Below, piece after piece: positions 14,262 to 23,460 of a stretch of DNA of 64,000 nt. A program made the translations under genes and the position numbers. The notes beneath the pieces were generated by a model. It made no database searches, was not told where the DNA came from, and was given only the letters and a program-made list of their open reading frames with translations. Within the stretch, counting starts at the first letter, position 1; every line of letters starts with the position of its first letter. Source of the stretch: Celerinatantimonas yamalensis (GTDB lineage: Bacteria; Pseudomonadota; Gammaproteobacteria; Enterobacterales; Celerinatantimonadaceae). The stretch is taken from the NCBI RefSeq assembly GCF_046054155.1, contig NZ_JBEQCT010000003.1:310001-374000 (forward strand), read 5' to 3'.

Positions 14262-16683
14262 AAGGTCATCTTCGCTAGGCTATGCCTGGCAGAGCATACG
14301 GGGGCAATGGAAAAGTGGCATGCTAGGACTGATGGCTTATGCGGTTGTGCTATCAGTTTGCTGTATTGTGTTAGGTCGGTGGTTATCGATTAGTTTAGAT
14401 CAACAATTTGGCCAGCAGAGTGTGGTGTTATTTGGTGCCGATCGCGTTATTACCAGCGCCCAGCCGATTCAGCTCAGCTCAGCTATTAAACAACTTCCTT
14501 TACAACGTAGCCAGTCAGTGGTGTTTCATACCATGGCCTATAGCGGCGATCAGATGCAACTTATTCGGGTGCGGGCAACCGATAGTCAATTTCCGTTAAG
14601 AGGGCAGTGGCAGCATGAGCCTGCGCAATCACTGCAAGCAGGGCAACTGTGGCTCGATTCCAGTGCTCTGCAGATTCTTGGCTTGAAGCGTGGTGATGTG
14701 ATTAGCATTGGAGCAGCGAAATTACGGGTTGCTGGCCGCTCGCTCGCAGAACCAACTACTGGGACACAAACCTTTTGGCTTGTTCCAACCGCGGTGATGA
14801 GTTTGGCTGATCTGAAAGCAACGCAGGCCATCGGCCCCGGCAGTCGCATTCAATATATAGAGAGTTTTGCCGGTTCACGTGCAGCACTGGCTAAGCTTGA
14901 CCAAATTGCGAAGGCGTTTCCTACCCGTTGGCGTTATCGCCAAGCGCAGCAGTTTGGTTCACGGACTCGTGATTGGTTAAGCAATGGTCAACGTTTGATT
15001 AGCATCAGCGTGGCCTTTATTGTTCTACTCTGTTTTTATACTCTCTTAATTGCGATGCGTGGTTATTTACGCTCGCAGCGGCGTTTGATGATTGTGGCTC
15101 GTACCTTGGGGGCGAGTAAATCGCGTGAGCGAAGTTTGCTATTTTTGCCGTTGCTATTGGTGTTTTCAGCGGCCACATTGCTGGGCGCTATTGCCGCTTG
15201 GCTGATTTTTTTAGGTGCAACGCATTGGGGGCCAAGCTGGCTGCATCTGAGCGCCCAGCATTGGCTAAACCTTACTTGGGCCGGCGCACCAACACTCACT
15301 GCTTGGCTGATGCTAGAAGCTGCGTATCAGTTGGCCCGTCGTCAGTCGTTACGGGAGTTGTTTAAATCGACGTTAACTCTACGTGTCATGACCCTTGTGT
15401 GGGGATTACTCAGTGTGTTGGTGCTGCTAGGGTTATTGCAAAGCTGGCGATGGTTTTTATTGTTTGGCGGGGCAATTGTTGCTGCTATGCTGATTGTTCG
15501 TCTGAGTCGCTATCTGTTGGTCGGGTTGTTTTCTAAGTTAAGTTCTCGTTATACGCTGCATTTAGCGCTATTGCAGCTTAAACGCAGCGGACCTGCTTGT
15601 GACAGTATGGTGCTTGGGATTACTCTAGCTATGGGGTTTACTGCTGCATTATGGGGTGCTCAACATCAGTTATTAAGCCAATGGTTGAATGATTTGCCAG
15701 CCCAAACGCCCAATTACTTTTTAGTGAATCTACAACCTACATCGGTGGCTGAGCTTAAACAGCAAGCGCAGCGTTTTGATGTGAAACTTTCTATACCCTA
15801 TACCATCGTGCGAGGCCGTTTAAGTGCGATTAATGCAACCGCATTGTGTCAAAAAGATTGTTCGGATAACCAGCCCAAGGCATTAGGGCGAGAGCTAAAC
15901 TTTACCGAGAGTGCTCTCCTAGCCGATGACAACAAAGTGGTAGCAGGCCAATGGTTCAAACCATCCCAACCACCTAGCGTATCGTTAGAAGCTGATTTTG
16001 CCAAACGGATGCATATTCAACTTGGCGATAAGCTCACATTTACTATCTATGGCAGTCGGATTAAGTTTCCTGTCACTAGTATTCGTCAAGTGAATTGGCA
16101 ATCGTTTCATCCTAACTTCTTTGTGATTTTTTCACCCAATGCACTGGCGGATTATCCGGGAATGGTGATGACTAGTGCTTATGTACCCGCTTCTCATGCG
16201 GGTCTGTTTATTCGTGCGATCCGCAAGTTTGATCCGGGGTTCAGCGCCATCGACATCGACCGATTGATCCAATCTAGCCGGCAACTATTAAATCAGTTAT
16301 CGCTGGCTATTCGCAGTATTGCTGGGTTATTGGTGATTGCTGCTGTGTTATTGTTGAACGCTCAACTTGGGTTGAACTTATTTGAGCGCCGCCAACAGAT
16401 CGCTGTGTTGCGATTATTAGGCGCAAATCGCTCACAACTTACATTAGCCTTATTAGTTGAATTTTCAATGCTCGGAGGCTTAAGCGCATTGTTAGCGGTA
16501 GGCCTTGCGCAAGGGATCCTTTGGCCCTTAGGGCAGTGGTTGATGCTACCGGCACAAAGTTATGGCTTGCTGATGTTGGCTGTGTGTATCTGCGGGCCGG
16601 TAATTGTGTGCTTGGCCGTGCTGCGATTTATTCGCCAGCTTGTGCACCAACATCAATGGCAACGCTGGGGCGCTTTTGATTAA
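14248..16683 (+). CDS. ybbP: ABC transporter permease YbbP (FtsX/MacB-like)
   Basis: Large inner-membrane permease of 811 residues. Layout: one TM near the N-terminus, a periplasmic region (to about residue 245), several TM helices (about 250-450), a second FtsX-type half starting near LHLALLQLKRSGPA, a second periplasmic region with NYFLVNLQP, RGRLSAIN and RQVNWQSFHPNFFVIF (all matching E. coli YbbP), and three final TM helices with LRLLGANRSQL. The ATG at 14248 has AGGGAG seven bases upstream and lies inside the ybbA end. Transport role unproven. Confidence 0.92.
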   Translation: MPMTKRSSSLGYAWQSIRGQWKSGMLGLMAYAVVLSVCCIVLGRWLSISLDQQFGQQSVVLFGADRVITSAQPIQLSSAIKQLPLQRSQSVVFHTMAYSGDQMQLIRVRATDSQFPLRGQWQHEPAQSLQAGQLWLDSSALQILGLKRGDVISIGAAKLRVAGRSLAEPTTGTQTFWLVPTAVMSLADLKATQAIGPGSRIQYIESFAGSRAALAKLDQIAKAFPTRWRYRQAQQFGSRTRDWLSNGQRLISISVAFIVLLCFYTLLIAMRGYLRSQRRLMIVARTLGASKSRERSLLFLPLLLVFSAATLLGAIAAWLIFLGATHWGPSWLHLSAQHWLNLTWAGAPTLTAWLMLEAAYQLARRQSLRELFKSTLTLRVMTLVWGLLSVLVLLGLLQSWRWFLLFGGAIVAAMLIVRLSRYLLVGLFSKLSSRYTLHLALLQLKRSGPACDSMVLGITLAMGFTAALWGAQHQLLSQWLNDLPAQTPNYFLVNLQPTSVAELKQQAQRFDVKLSIPYTIVRGRLSAINATALCQKDCSDNQPKALGRELNFTESALLADDNKVVAGQWFKPSQPPSVSLEADFAKRMHIQLGDKLTFTIYGSRIKFPVTSIRQVNWQSFHPNFFVIFSPNALADYPGMVMTSAYVPASHAGLFIRAIRKFDPGFSAIDIDRLIQSSRQLLNQLSLAIRSIAGLLVIAAVLLLNAQLGLNLFERRQQIAVLRLLGANRSQLTLALLVEFSMLGGLSALLAVGLAQGILWPLGQWLMLPAQSYGLLMLAVCICGPVIVCLAVLRFIRQLVHQHQWQRWGAFD

Positions 16684-16759
16684 GGCCCTGCCCAAGTTTG
16701 CTTAAATGCGAAAAAGTGCCCAGTGGTGAGGTGAGCATATAAAAAGCCGCAGATTACTG

Positions 16760-17659
16760 CTAGTGGTTGAGTAACTCGATGAGGGCCTCATCTAATTGTT
16801 TGAACATAAATTGAAATCCTTGTTGTCGAAGTTTTTCCGGAATGGCGCGCTGACCGCCAAGAAGCAGCTGACTCATTTCACCTAATGCTAATTTAAGAGC
16901 AAATTGAGGGACTCGAATGATTGCTGGACGGTGCAACCGTTTGGCTAAGCTGCGAGTAAACTGCGCATTGGTGACAGGGGCAGGAGCTGTGAGATTAAAC
17001 GCTCCTTGGCAGTTTGGGTCATTGAGAAGATATTCGAGCGCACGCACCATATCATGCATATGGATCCAAGGCTGATATTGCGTGCCAGACCCGATCACAC
17101 CGCCTAATCCCAAGCGAAATGCGGGCAGCAACTGCTTGAGCATCCCCCCATCATGACCTAAAACAAGACCAGTACGGAGTAGACAAACCCGGCAACGAGT
17201 TTGTGCTTTTAACGCATTTAGCTCCCATTTAGCGCAGATCTGATGTGAAAAATCATTAGCCAGTGGTGGGGATTGTTCGGTTAAAATTTGATCATGTTGA
17301 TCGCCATAGAAACCGACGGCACTGCCACTTAAAAATACCTGAGGTGGGTTCTTGCTGGCTGTAATTAACTGACAAAGCTGTTCGGTGACTTGCCATCGAC
17401 TGTGGCAAATCTGTTGTTTTTTCTTGCTGCTCCAACGACCTGAAGCAATGGGTTCACCGGCTAAATTAATGACCGCATCAAAATTGTCAAAATTTGCGAA
17501 TTGATTTAGATCGCTACAGACATCAATTTGATGACCTAATTTTTTAAAGGTTTTGAGCGGATGGCGAGTGAACACCACAATTTGATGACCATGGGCAAGT
17601 AAATGTGGAATCAAATGGCTGCCGATAAATCCACTGCCACCCGTTATAAATATACGCAT
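16760..17659 (-). CDS. yfcH: NAD(P)-binding epimerase-like protein YfcH
   Basis: Extended short-chain dehydrogenase family protein (SDR39U1/TIGR01777). The 299 residues start with the Rossmann motif ITGGSGFIGSHLIPHLL, then NLAGEPIASGRWS, FLSGSAVGFYGD, CLLRTGLVLGHDGGML, PWIHMHDMVRAL and a C-terminal DUF1731-type segment with LLLGGQRAIPEKLRQQGFQF. The reaction is not established for this family. It converges with ybbP and lies divergent from folM, with about 110 bases between. No clear ribosome site precedes the ATG. Confidence 0.9.
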   Translation of the reverse strand: MRIFITGGSGFIGSHLIPHLLAHGHQIVVFTRHPLKTFKKLGHQIDVCSDLNQFANFDNFDAVINLAGEPIASGRWSSKKKQQICHSRWQVTEQLCQLITASKNPPQVFLSGSAVGFYGDQHDQILTEQSPPLANDFSHQICAKWELNALKAQTRCRVCLLRTGLVLGHDGGMLKQLLPAFRLGLGGVIGSGTQYQPWIHMHDMVRALEYLLNDPNCQGAFNLTAPAPVTNAQFTRSLAKRLHRPAIIRVPQFALKLALGEMSQLLLGGQRAIPEKLRQQGFQFMFKQLDEALIELLNH

Positions 17660-17769
17660 AATGTGGACTCGATACTCAGCATGCCTTTACCATAGCAAAA
17701 ATTCATCATGTTGAGTATGACTAATGATAAGTCAGTAGAATTCAATTCACCTATTGAGAGAGAAATAGT

Positions 17770-18477
17770 ATGAAACACGCATTTATCACAGGTATTGGCC
17801 ATCGACTCGGATTTTATCTCGCCCTGCGCCTTATTGATCAGGGGTATACCGTCAGCGGTCAATATCGTAGTGAACGGGATACCCTTGCTAAGTTGTCCAG
17901 CCAAGGCGTCACGCTTTATCAAGCCGATTTTACCAAGTGGGACTCGTTGTGCCAGTTAGCTGAGCAACTTAGCCCATTACCTCGTTTAGATCTGTTGGTA
18001 CATAACGCTTCAGCATTTTATCCCACTCAAGATGACCCGCAGGCACAGGCGCAAGATATGGCAAAATTTGCGGCGGTGCATATGCAGGCACCGTTACTAC
18101 TCACCGAAACATTAAGTGATGCGCTTAAAGCGGGGGAGGATAGCTGTATTGTGGCGTTAACCGATATTTATATCCATCATCCTAATCCACGTTTACATGC
18201 CTATTGTGCCAGCAAAGCAGGACTAGATAATTTAATGCAATCGTATGCATTGCGTTTAGCGCCTGAGGTCCGTGTCAACTGTATTGAGCCGGGACCGATC
18301 TTATTTTTGGATGAACATGATAGCGCTTACCGCCAACAGATTCTCGATCGTACTCCATTGCAATGTGAGGGTGGGCTTGAACCTATTTGGCAAGCTCTAG
18401 CCATGATTATACAAAATCGCTATTTAACTGGAGCACGCATCGCGGTTGACGGTGGTCGCTCTGTGGCCCAGCTGTAA
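17770..18477 (+). CDS. folM: dihydromonapterin reductase FolM-like SDR
   Basis: Classical short-chain dehydrogenase of 235 residues. FolM reduces dihydromonapterin to tetrahydromonapterin and weakly reduces dihydrofolate. Visible features: N-terminal ITGIGHRLGFYLA (the GxGxR variant of the cofactor loop), LLVHNASAFYP, catalytic Tyr-Lys in LHAYCASKAGLDN, VNCIEPGPILF and the C-terminal TGARIAVDGGRSVA. GAGAGA precedes the ATG. Its last 54 bases overlap a FolK-like gene on the other strand, and this pterin-gene pairing supports the call. Pteridine reductase-like SDR is the broader alternative. Confidence 0.85.
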   Translation: MKHAFITGIGHRLGFYLALRLIDQGYTVSGQYRSERDTLAKLSSQGVTLYQADFTKWDSLCQLAEQLSPLPRLDLLVHNASAFYPTQDDPQAQAQDMAKFAAVHMQAPLLLTETLSDALKAGEDSCIVALTDIYIHHPNPRLHAYCASKAGLDNLMQSYALRLAPEVRVNCIEPGPILFLDEHDSAYRQQILDRTPLQCEGGLEPIWQALAMIIQNRYLTGARIAVDGGRSVAQL

Positions 18478-18900
18478 TGGGGATTGATTGTTAATGTTAA
18501 AGGTGAAGTACTCAGCCGCTTGCGCTGGGTTTTCCTGTGTAAGCTCTTGATATAAAGTGTGCAGATAATCTGGAATATCAAAGCACTGCTCAGATGCGTC
18601 GATATTGAGAATATCAAGGTCAAGCACGCGATCTTTTGAGCTACTGTTTGGATCGCTGCGGTCACGGCCATGGGCTATTTCCAGTTGATTAAAAAAGGCT
18701 TTGATCTGTGTGCGTGTTAGTGAACTGGTAAATTTAAATAAACTGTTTACAAAAACATGTTCACTGGCCATATTGCGAGGCTGAGTGTAGATGAATGACG
18801 AAAACGTTACTTCGTTGAAATAATAGACTAACTCGCTGACAGCTTCAGGCACGTGTTGCTGGGGATCAATATTGCTACCTAAACTACATAGATAAAGCAT
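18424..18900 (-). CDS. FolK-like 6-hydroxymethyl-dihydropterin pyrophosphokinase homolog
   Basis: A 158-residue member of the HPPK family, which transfers pyrophosphate from ATP to 6-hydroxymethyl-dihydropterin in folate synthesis. LCSLGSNIDPQQH matches the N-terminal SLGSN motif, FVNSLFKF the substrate loop, and DRVLDLDILN keeps the paired metal-binding Asps. HGRDRSDPNSSSKDR replaces the canonical GRxRxxRWGPR loop, so the usual RW-GPR residues are missing and activity is uncertain. It may be a second, diverged FolK working with FolM on monapterin; a canonical folK is expected elsewhere. AAGGAA precedes the ATG. Confidence 0.75.
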   Translation of the reverse strand: MLYLCSLGSNIDPQQHVPEAVSELVYYFNEVTFSSFIYTQPRNMASEHVFVNSLFKFTSSLTRTQIKAFFNQLEIAHGRDRSDPNSSSKDRVLDLDILNIDASEQCFDIPDYLHTLYQELTQENPAQAAEYFTFNINNQSPLQLGHRATTVNRDACSS

Positions 18901-18990
18901 CTAAATTCCTTGTACGTTTAAAATGGGTTACCTTAGTCAATGAGATAACCTGTATATACTAACCAGAAATATCGATTTTGGGATCACTGA

Positions 18991-20046
18991 ATGAGCCATC
19001 AGATGAAGAAATATAGCCCGACAGGGTCAGTTGCTCAATTTTTGTTAGCTGGAGCCGCGTTGGTCGTTCTATTAGCAGGATTGAAAGCCGCAACCCCCAT
19101 TTTACTCCCCTTTCTGTTGGCACTGTTTATTGCCATTATTGCCAACCCTGCAGTGGTGCAATTGATGCGCTGGAGGATCCCTCGGGCGCTGGCGATTTGG
19201 TTGATTCTGATTTTTATTATCGTGCTTATTTTGGCTTTTGCGGGGGTAGTGGGAAGCTCTATTCGTGGCTTTCAGCAGTCTATTCCACAATATCGGAGCC
19301 AATTGTTAAACCATTTAGCGTGGTTAACCCACTTGGCCAGCTATCTGGATATCCATATTTCGAAAGAGACGATTAGCAGCTATTTTGACCCCGGAGTCAT
19401 CTTTGGTGTATTTGCCAATACACTCAGTGGGTTAAGTAGTATGGCGACAGATTTTTTTATTATTTTAGTGACAACTATTTTTATGTTGTTCGAAGCGGAC
19501 AGTCTGCCTAAGCGCTTATATCGTGATGGTGGCGTTGATCATCATAATTCACCTTTTTATCGCTTTTCTCGTTCGGTGAATCATTATATGGGGGTGAAAA
19601 CACTCGTCAGTTTAATTACCGCAGTGCCGATTACCTTGGTTTTGTGGGGACTTCATCTTGACTATGCTATTTTGTGGGGAATATTAGCATTTTTACTCAA
19701 TTTCATTCCTAATGTCGGTTCATTATTGGCTGCGGTTCCTGCCGTATTATTGGCCATTGTGCAATTGGGGACGAGTGATGCGCTGGCGGTTGCATTTACC
19801 TATTTAGTGGTCAATTTGTTAGTGGGCAATGTGATTGAACCGCGAATGATGGGACGGGGGCTTGGTTTATCATCGCTGGTGGTGATTTTGTCGTTAATTT
19901 TTTGGGGATGGTTATTTGGAAGTGTTGGAATGCTACTCTCGGTGCCATTAACGATGGTGGTTAAAATTGCCCTAGAATCAAGCCCTGATGGACAGCGTTT
20001 TGCTCGTTGGCTGAGTCACCCAGATGAACTGGATGCCGGCCATTGA
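18991..20046 (+). CDS. tqsA: AI-2E family permease, TqsA-like
   Basis: Inner-membrane protein of 351 residues with about seven to eight TM helices: a pair near 16-52, one near 63-90, a soluble section rich in Gln and Ser, then paired helices to about 330. PFLLALFIAIIANPAV, NFIPNVGSLLAA, GNVIEPRMMGRGLGLSSL and LSLIFWGWLFG match E. coli TqsA closely. TqsA affects AI-2 export, while relatives act as sodium/proton antiporters, so the substrate is open. The final 31 bases overlap the PTS gene on the opposite strand. Confidence 0.88.
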   Translation: MSHQMKKYSPTGSVAQFLLAGAALVVLLAGLKAATPILLPFLLALFIAIIANPAVVQLMRWRIPRALAIWLILIFIIVLILAFAGVVGSSIRGFQQSIPQYRSQLLNHLAWLTHLASYLDIHISKETISSYFDPGVIFGVFANTLSGLSSMATDFFIILVTTIFMLFEADSLPKRLYRDGGVDHHNSPFYRFSRSVNHYMGVKTLVSLITAVPITLVLWGLHLDYAILWGILAFLLNFIPNVGSLLAAVPAVLLAIVQLGTSDALAVAFTYLVVNLLVGNVIEPRMMGRGLGLSSLVVILSLIFWGWLFGSVGMLLSVPLTMVVKIALESSPDGQRFARWLSHPDELDAGH

Positions 20047-21902
20047 GAGTCAAGCAAATCATTAGTAATCACAATCAGTGGTTGGCTGTTAACGATTTCG
20101 CTTGATTGGGTGTGAGTCACATCTTGAAACTGCTCGGCATTAGTGATGAGAATTGGGGTGGTTAAGTCAATACCAGCCTGTAGCAGTGCATTTCGATCAA
20201 AGTGAATCAGTGGCTGCCCTACGGCAACTTTATCACCGGTTTGCACGAAGGCCGTGAAATAAGGATGACCAAAATGGGCGGTGTGCAATCCGATATGGAT
20301 CAACATTTCAATGCCGTCTTCACTTTGCAAACTTATCGCATTATGACCACTGAATAGTTGATGTACTGTGCCGGATATAGGGCTGGTAACTATATTATCG
20401 CTTGGCTCGATCGCAAGTCCTTTTCCGAGCATCTGTAGTGCGAAGGTCATGTCATTGATCTGCTCTTGTGTAACAATCGTCCCCGATAAAGGGCTTGGCA
20501 GTAGCTGTGAGCGGGCGACCAAGTTTTGTTTGACACTAGGTGCTGGCTCGATAGGTTCGTTTTGAGAAGCGCTCAATGGGCTTTTCATCGTGAAATAACT
20601 GCCTATAAATGCGCCCAAAAAGCTGATCATGATGGCAGCTATGATGGCCGTTGTCTGCGCATAAGAGATGGTTGCTGTGTACAGTAAAGTTAATAAATTC
20701 GGTAAAATCATCGAATAGCCGTAGCTGGTTTGACCCGCGATCAGTGCGCCAGCACAACCAGCGCTCAAACAGCCCCACATAAAAGAGCGATTTGATCTTA
20801 AAGTCACGCCATAAATAGCCGGCTCGCTGATACCCAATAGACTTAATAATGCAGCGAAAAAACTCTGATAAGCATCGACCTGGTGGCGCGTTTTAAGCCA
20901 AACAGCGGCCGCTGCACCACTTTGTCCCAGTGCACTACAAGCTAAAATAGGAGCTAACACACTGAATTCTAAATGTGGGATCAGGAGTATTAATATGCCC
21001 CACTGTAATCCCAAGAGGCCTATGATGGGCCATAAGCTAGCCAGTAGGAAGCCTGCGACCATGGGCTGAATAAAATATAGCTGGTGTTCGTGATACGCCA
21101 GTATATTTTGTAATGAATAGCCAAGTGGACCCATGACAAGAAAGGCAAGTGGAACAAGGATGAGCAGACAGAGCGCTGGGGTGATGACAATACGCGTGAC
21201 TGGTGACAGGTGGTGATCCAAATAGTGCTGTAATCTTGCCATTCCCCAAGTCAACACAATGATGGGAATGACGGCCGAGCCATAATGAAAATAAGGAATA
21301 TTAACGTGCCCAAATCGAAGCAGAGTATCGACGGGCCAGCGGGTGTTGCTATCCAAATGAAGGAGTGATGCTGCGATGACTAACGCAATCAATGCCGAGG
21401 CACTCAGCCATTTAGCGGTGCGAAAAGCAATTAACAACGGCAAAAAATAAAAAGGAGCATTGGCTGCCGCAGAGAGGATTTGGTAAGTACCATCTTGTGG
21501 TTGTACGGGGGTGTATAGGATCATGACAACTAAGATGAATCGAAGAAATCCAGCAGCAATCAGAAAGGGCAGTAGGGGGGCTAACAGTTCAACCAATTGC
21601 GCGGACAGGTGTTTGATGTGTAATTTTTTTGGGGATGGTTTTTCGTTGCTGGCGTGTTGGTCAAGCCGGTCGGATATAATCTCAAATAATTCATTAACGT
21701 TTGCACCAATGACCAGCTGATATTGCCCCATCCCTTCAACGATTGACAATATTTCATCCATTGCTTCAAATTCGGATGAATGGATCAGCGAGTGATCATG
21801 CAAATTAAATCGCAGGCGTGTTGCACAGTGTGTGACAAATTCGATGTTGCCACAGCCACCTACGCTAGCAATGATAGTAGTTGCAAGTTCGTCGTTTGTC
21901 AT
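20016..21902 (-). CDS. PTS glucose/beta-glucoside-family EIIBCA transporter
   Basis: Sugar phosphotransferase permease with domains fused in the BglF order. EIIB (about 1-85) has the phospho-acceptor Cys in VTHCATRLRF; EIIC (about 105-455) is a multi-TM channel with GISEPAIYGVTLR, the family substrate-site motif; EIIA (about 480-625) carries the phospho-His in MLIHIGLHTAHFG plus GTVHQLF. I chose ATG 21902 because EIIB proteins begin at this point (MTNDELATTIIASVGG); an in-frame GTG at 21995 would add 31 residues; neither has a clear ribosome site. A BglG-type antiterminator is divergent upstream. No glycosidase is adjacent, so the sugar cannot be named. Confidence 0.85.
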   Translation of the reverse strand: MTNDELATTIIASVGGCGNIEFVTHCATRLRFNLHDHSLIHSSEFEAMDEILSIVEGMGQYQLVIGANVNELFEIISDRLDQHASNEKPSPKKLHIKHLSAQLVELLAPLLPFLIAAGFLRFILVVMILYTPVQPQDGTYQILSAAANAPFYFLPLLIAFRTAKWLSASALIALVIAASLLHLDSNTRWPVDTLLRFGHVNIPYFHYGSAVIPIIVLTWGMARLQHYLDHHLSPVTRIVITPALCLLILVPLAFLVMGPLGYSLQNILAYHEHQLYFIQPMVAGFLLASLWPIIGLLGLQWGILILLIPHLEFSVLAPILACSALGQSGAAAAVWLKTRHQVDAYQSFFAALLSLLGISEPAIYGVTLRSNRSFMWGCLSAGCAGALIAGQTSYGYSMILPNLLTLLYTATISYAQTTAIIAAIMISFLGAFIGSYFTMKSPLSASQNEPIEPAPSVKQNLVARSQLLPSPLSGTIVTQEQINDMTFALQMLGKGLAIEPSDNIVTSPISGTVHQLFSGHNAISLQSEDGIEMLIHIGLHTAHFGHPYFTAFVQTGDKVAVGQPLIHFDRNALLQAGIDLTTPILITNAEQFQDVTHTQSSEIVNSQPLIVITNDLLDSQWPASSSSG

Positions 21903-21995
21903 GACTACCAATGAGTTGAAATGGTCCGGTAACGAGTCATCAATTCGGCCTATAGGTGAGGTGCTTTGCTCAATGAGGGCTTTTCTAAAGTCCAC

Positions 21996-22614
21996 TTGGA
22001 TATATCAAAGTCTCAATTGATTGGCGTGATGGCTACAATGCTTTGAAAAAGTAGCGATAAAACGTCAATGCGTCAATGAATATAAGCCACTCATTTAGTG
22101 GGTTTTCTGTGGTTGAGCAGGCGGGTTATTTAAGATTGTAGATATATCAGTGCGCGGAAGATGTCGGCATGATGACTATCACACTTTTGATCGATGAAAA
22201 TTGTATCATTGAACGAAATTTGTATGCTGGTAGTTCCATGCTTTCTCACTTATAAGATAAATTTTCTAAGTCATTCAACATGGGACGCAAAGTCCGAGAC
22301 ATTCTGGTAGAACATATTTGATTGAGACGAGTTCGTTCATAAGGTGCATTGTCTTTTAGCTGAGACGCTGCCAGCGAATTGTTGGGTTGTTGAGCAAATA
22401 TATACATTTCATTTATGGTAAAAAGGTATGACTAAATGAGTAAAACACAGGTTTAACAAGCCCTAGAGAGACAGATATTTTTTCTTCACTATGAGGAATT
22501 TAACATATTGATTTATATAAGTGTATTTAATGGATTGTACCGATTATGATACATTGAATACTGCACTGGGAATACGCTTTGTTGTGGTTTAGATAATGGG
22601 GCTTTTGTGACGCA
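21996..22614. other. intergenic region between PTS gene and antiterminator
   Basis: About 620 AT-rich bases between divergent genes. It should hold both promoters. I saw a GGATTGT at 22532-22538 resembling the start of a ribonucleic antiterminator site, but the paired GCAAAACC half is absent. A small hairpin GGAC-GCAAA-GTCC lies at 22283-22295, and CCACT-CATTT-AGTGG followed by a short T-run at 22087-22105. No full antiterminator/terminator pair could be drawn. Confidence 0.5.
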
Positions 22615-23460
22615 ATGTTAAAAATATCTAAGGTCTTAAATAATAATGTTGTCGTACTTGATGACCACGGACAAGAATCCATTGTCATGGGGCGTGGTCT
22701 GGGGTTTCAAAAGCGTCCTGGTGATAGTATTGATTCTGCAATGATCGAGAAAACTTTTTCTTCATCAGAGCCTCTCGTCAGCGATCGACTTACTGAACTT
22801 TTAAATGATATTCCCATAGAGGTGATTACAACCACTGAGCGCATTATCGCTGTGGCGCGTGAGCATCTTAAAGGCAAACTACATGATAGTATCTATATCT
22901 CGTTAACCGACCACTGTAATTTTGCCATTGAAAGGTTTCGTAAAGGGGCCTTGATTCATAATGTATTACTTTGGGAGATCAAGCGGTTATATCCGGATGA
23001 GTTTAGTGTAGGGCTAAAAGCGCTCGATTTGATTGAGAAATATATCTATTTTCGATTACCGGAAGATGAGGCGGGTTTTATCGCTCTGCATTTTGTGAAT
23101 GCACAGCTTAATGGCGATATGCAAGGGGTCTATCAGATTACAAAAATTATTCAAGAAATCCTAAATCTAATCAAATATCAATTAAATATTGATTTCAATG
23201 ATGAATCACTCGACCAGCAACGCCTAATTACCCATCTGAAGTTTTTTGTGCAAAGAATGTTAGCAGGTGATCAATCAGAGATTATAAATAGCCCATTAGA
23301 TGAGGCTATCCATGCCCAGTATCCTGAAGCTAACTACTGCGTGGGTAAAGTCGCCAAGTACATTTCAGAGCGTTATCACTATATGATTAATAATGAAGAG
23401 CGAATGTTTTTGACGCTGCATATTGGTCGAATTTACGAAAAAAGTCCGAAGAAGCAATAG
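22615..23460 (+). CDS. BglG/LicT-family transcriptional antiterminator
   Basis: RNA-binding regulator that, when phosphorylated by HPr and relieved of PTS phosphorylation, binds leader RNA and prevents termination. The 281 residues have the N-terminal CAT RNA-binding domain (1-56: MLKISKVLNNNVVVLDD, MGRGLGFQ), PRD1 (about 70-170, regulatory His in LTDHCNFAIERF and ALHFVNAQL) and PRD2 (about 175-281, HLKFFVQRML and LTLHIGRIYEK). The divergent EIIBCA next door is the natural partner that would phosphorylate PRD1. The ATG has only a weak GGGG-type site 12-15 bases upstream. Confidence 0.92.
   Translation: MLKISKVLNNNVVVLDDHGQESIVMGRGLGFQKRPGDSIDSAMIEKTFSSSEPLVSDRLTELLNDIPIEVITTTERIIAVAREHLKGKLHDSIYISLTDHCNFAIERFRKGALIHNVLLWEIKRLYPDEFSVGLKALDLIEKYIYFRLPEDEAGFIALHFVNAQLNGDMQGVYQITKIIQEILNLIKYQLNIDFNDESLDQQRLITHLKFFVQRMLAGDQSEIINSPLDEAIHAQYPEANYCVGKVAKYISERYHYMINNEERMFLTLHIGRIYEKSPKKQ

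Noticed and set aside
22532..22560. Ribonucleic antiterminator site before the BglG-type gene
   Set aside because: Only the first seven bases (GGATTGT) match; the second conserved half is missing and no overlapping terminator could be drawn.
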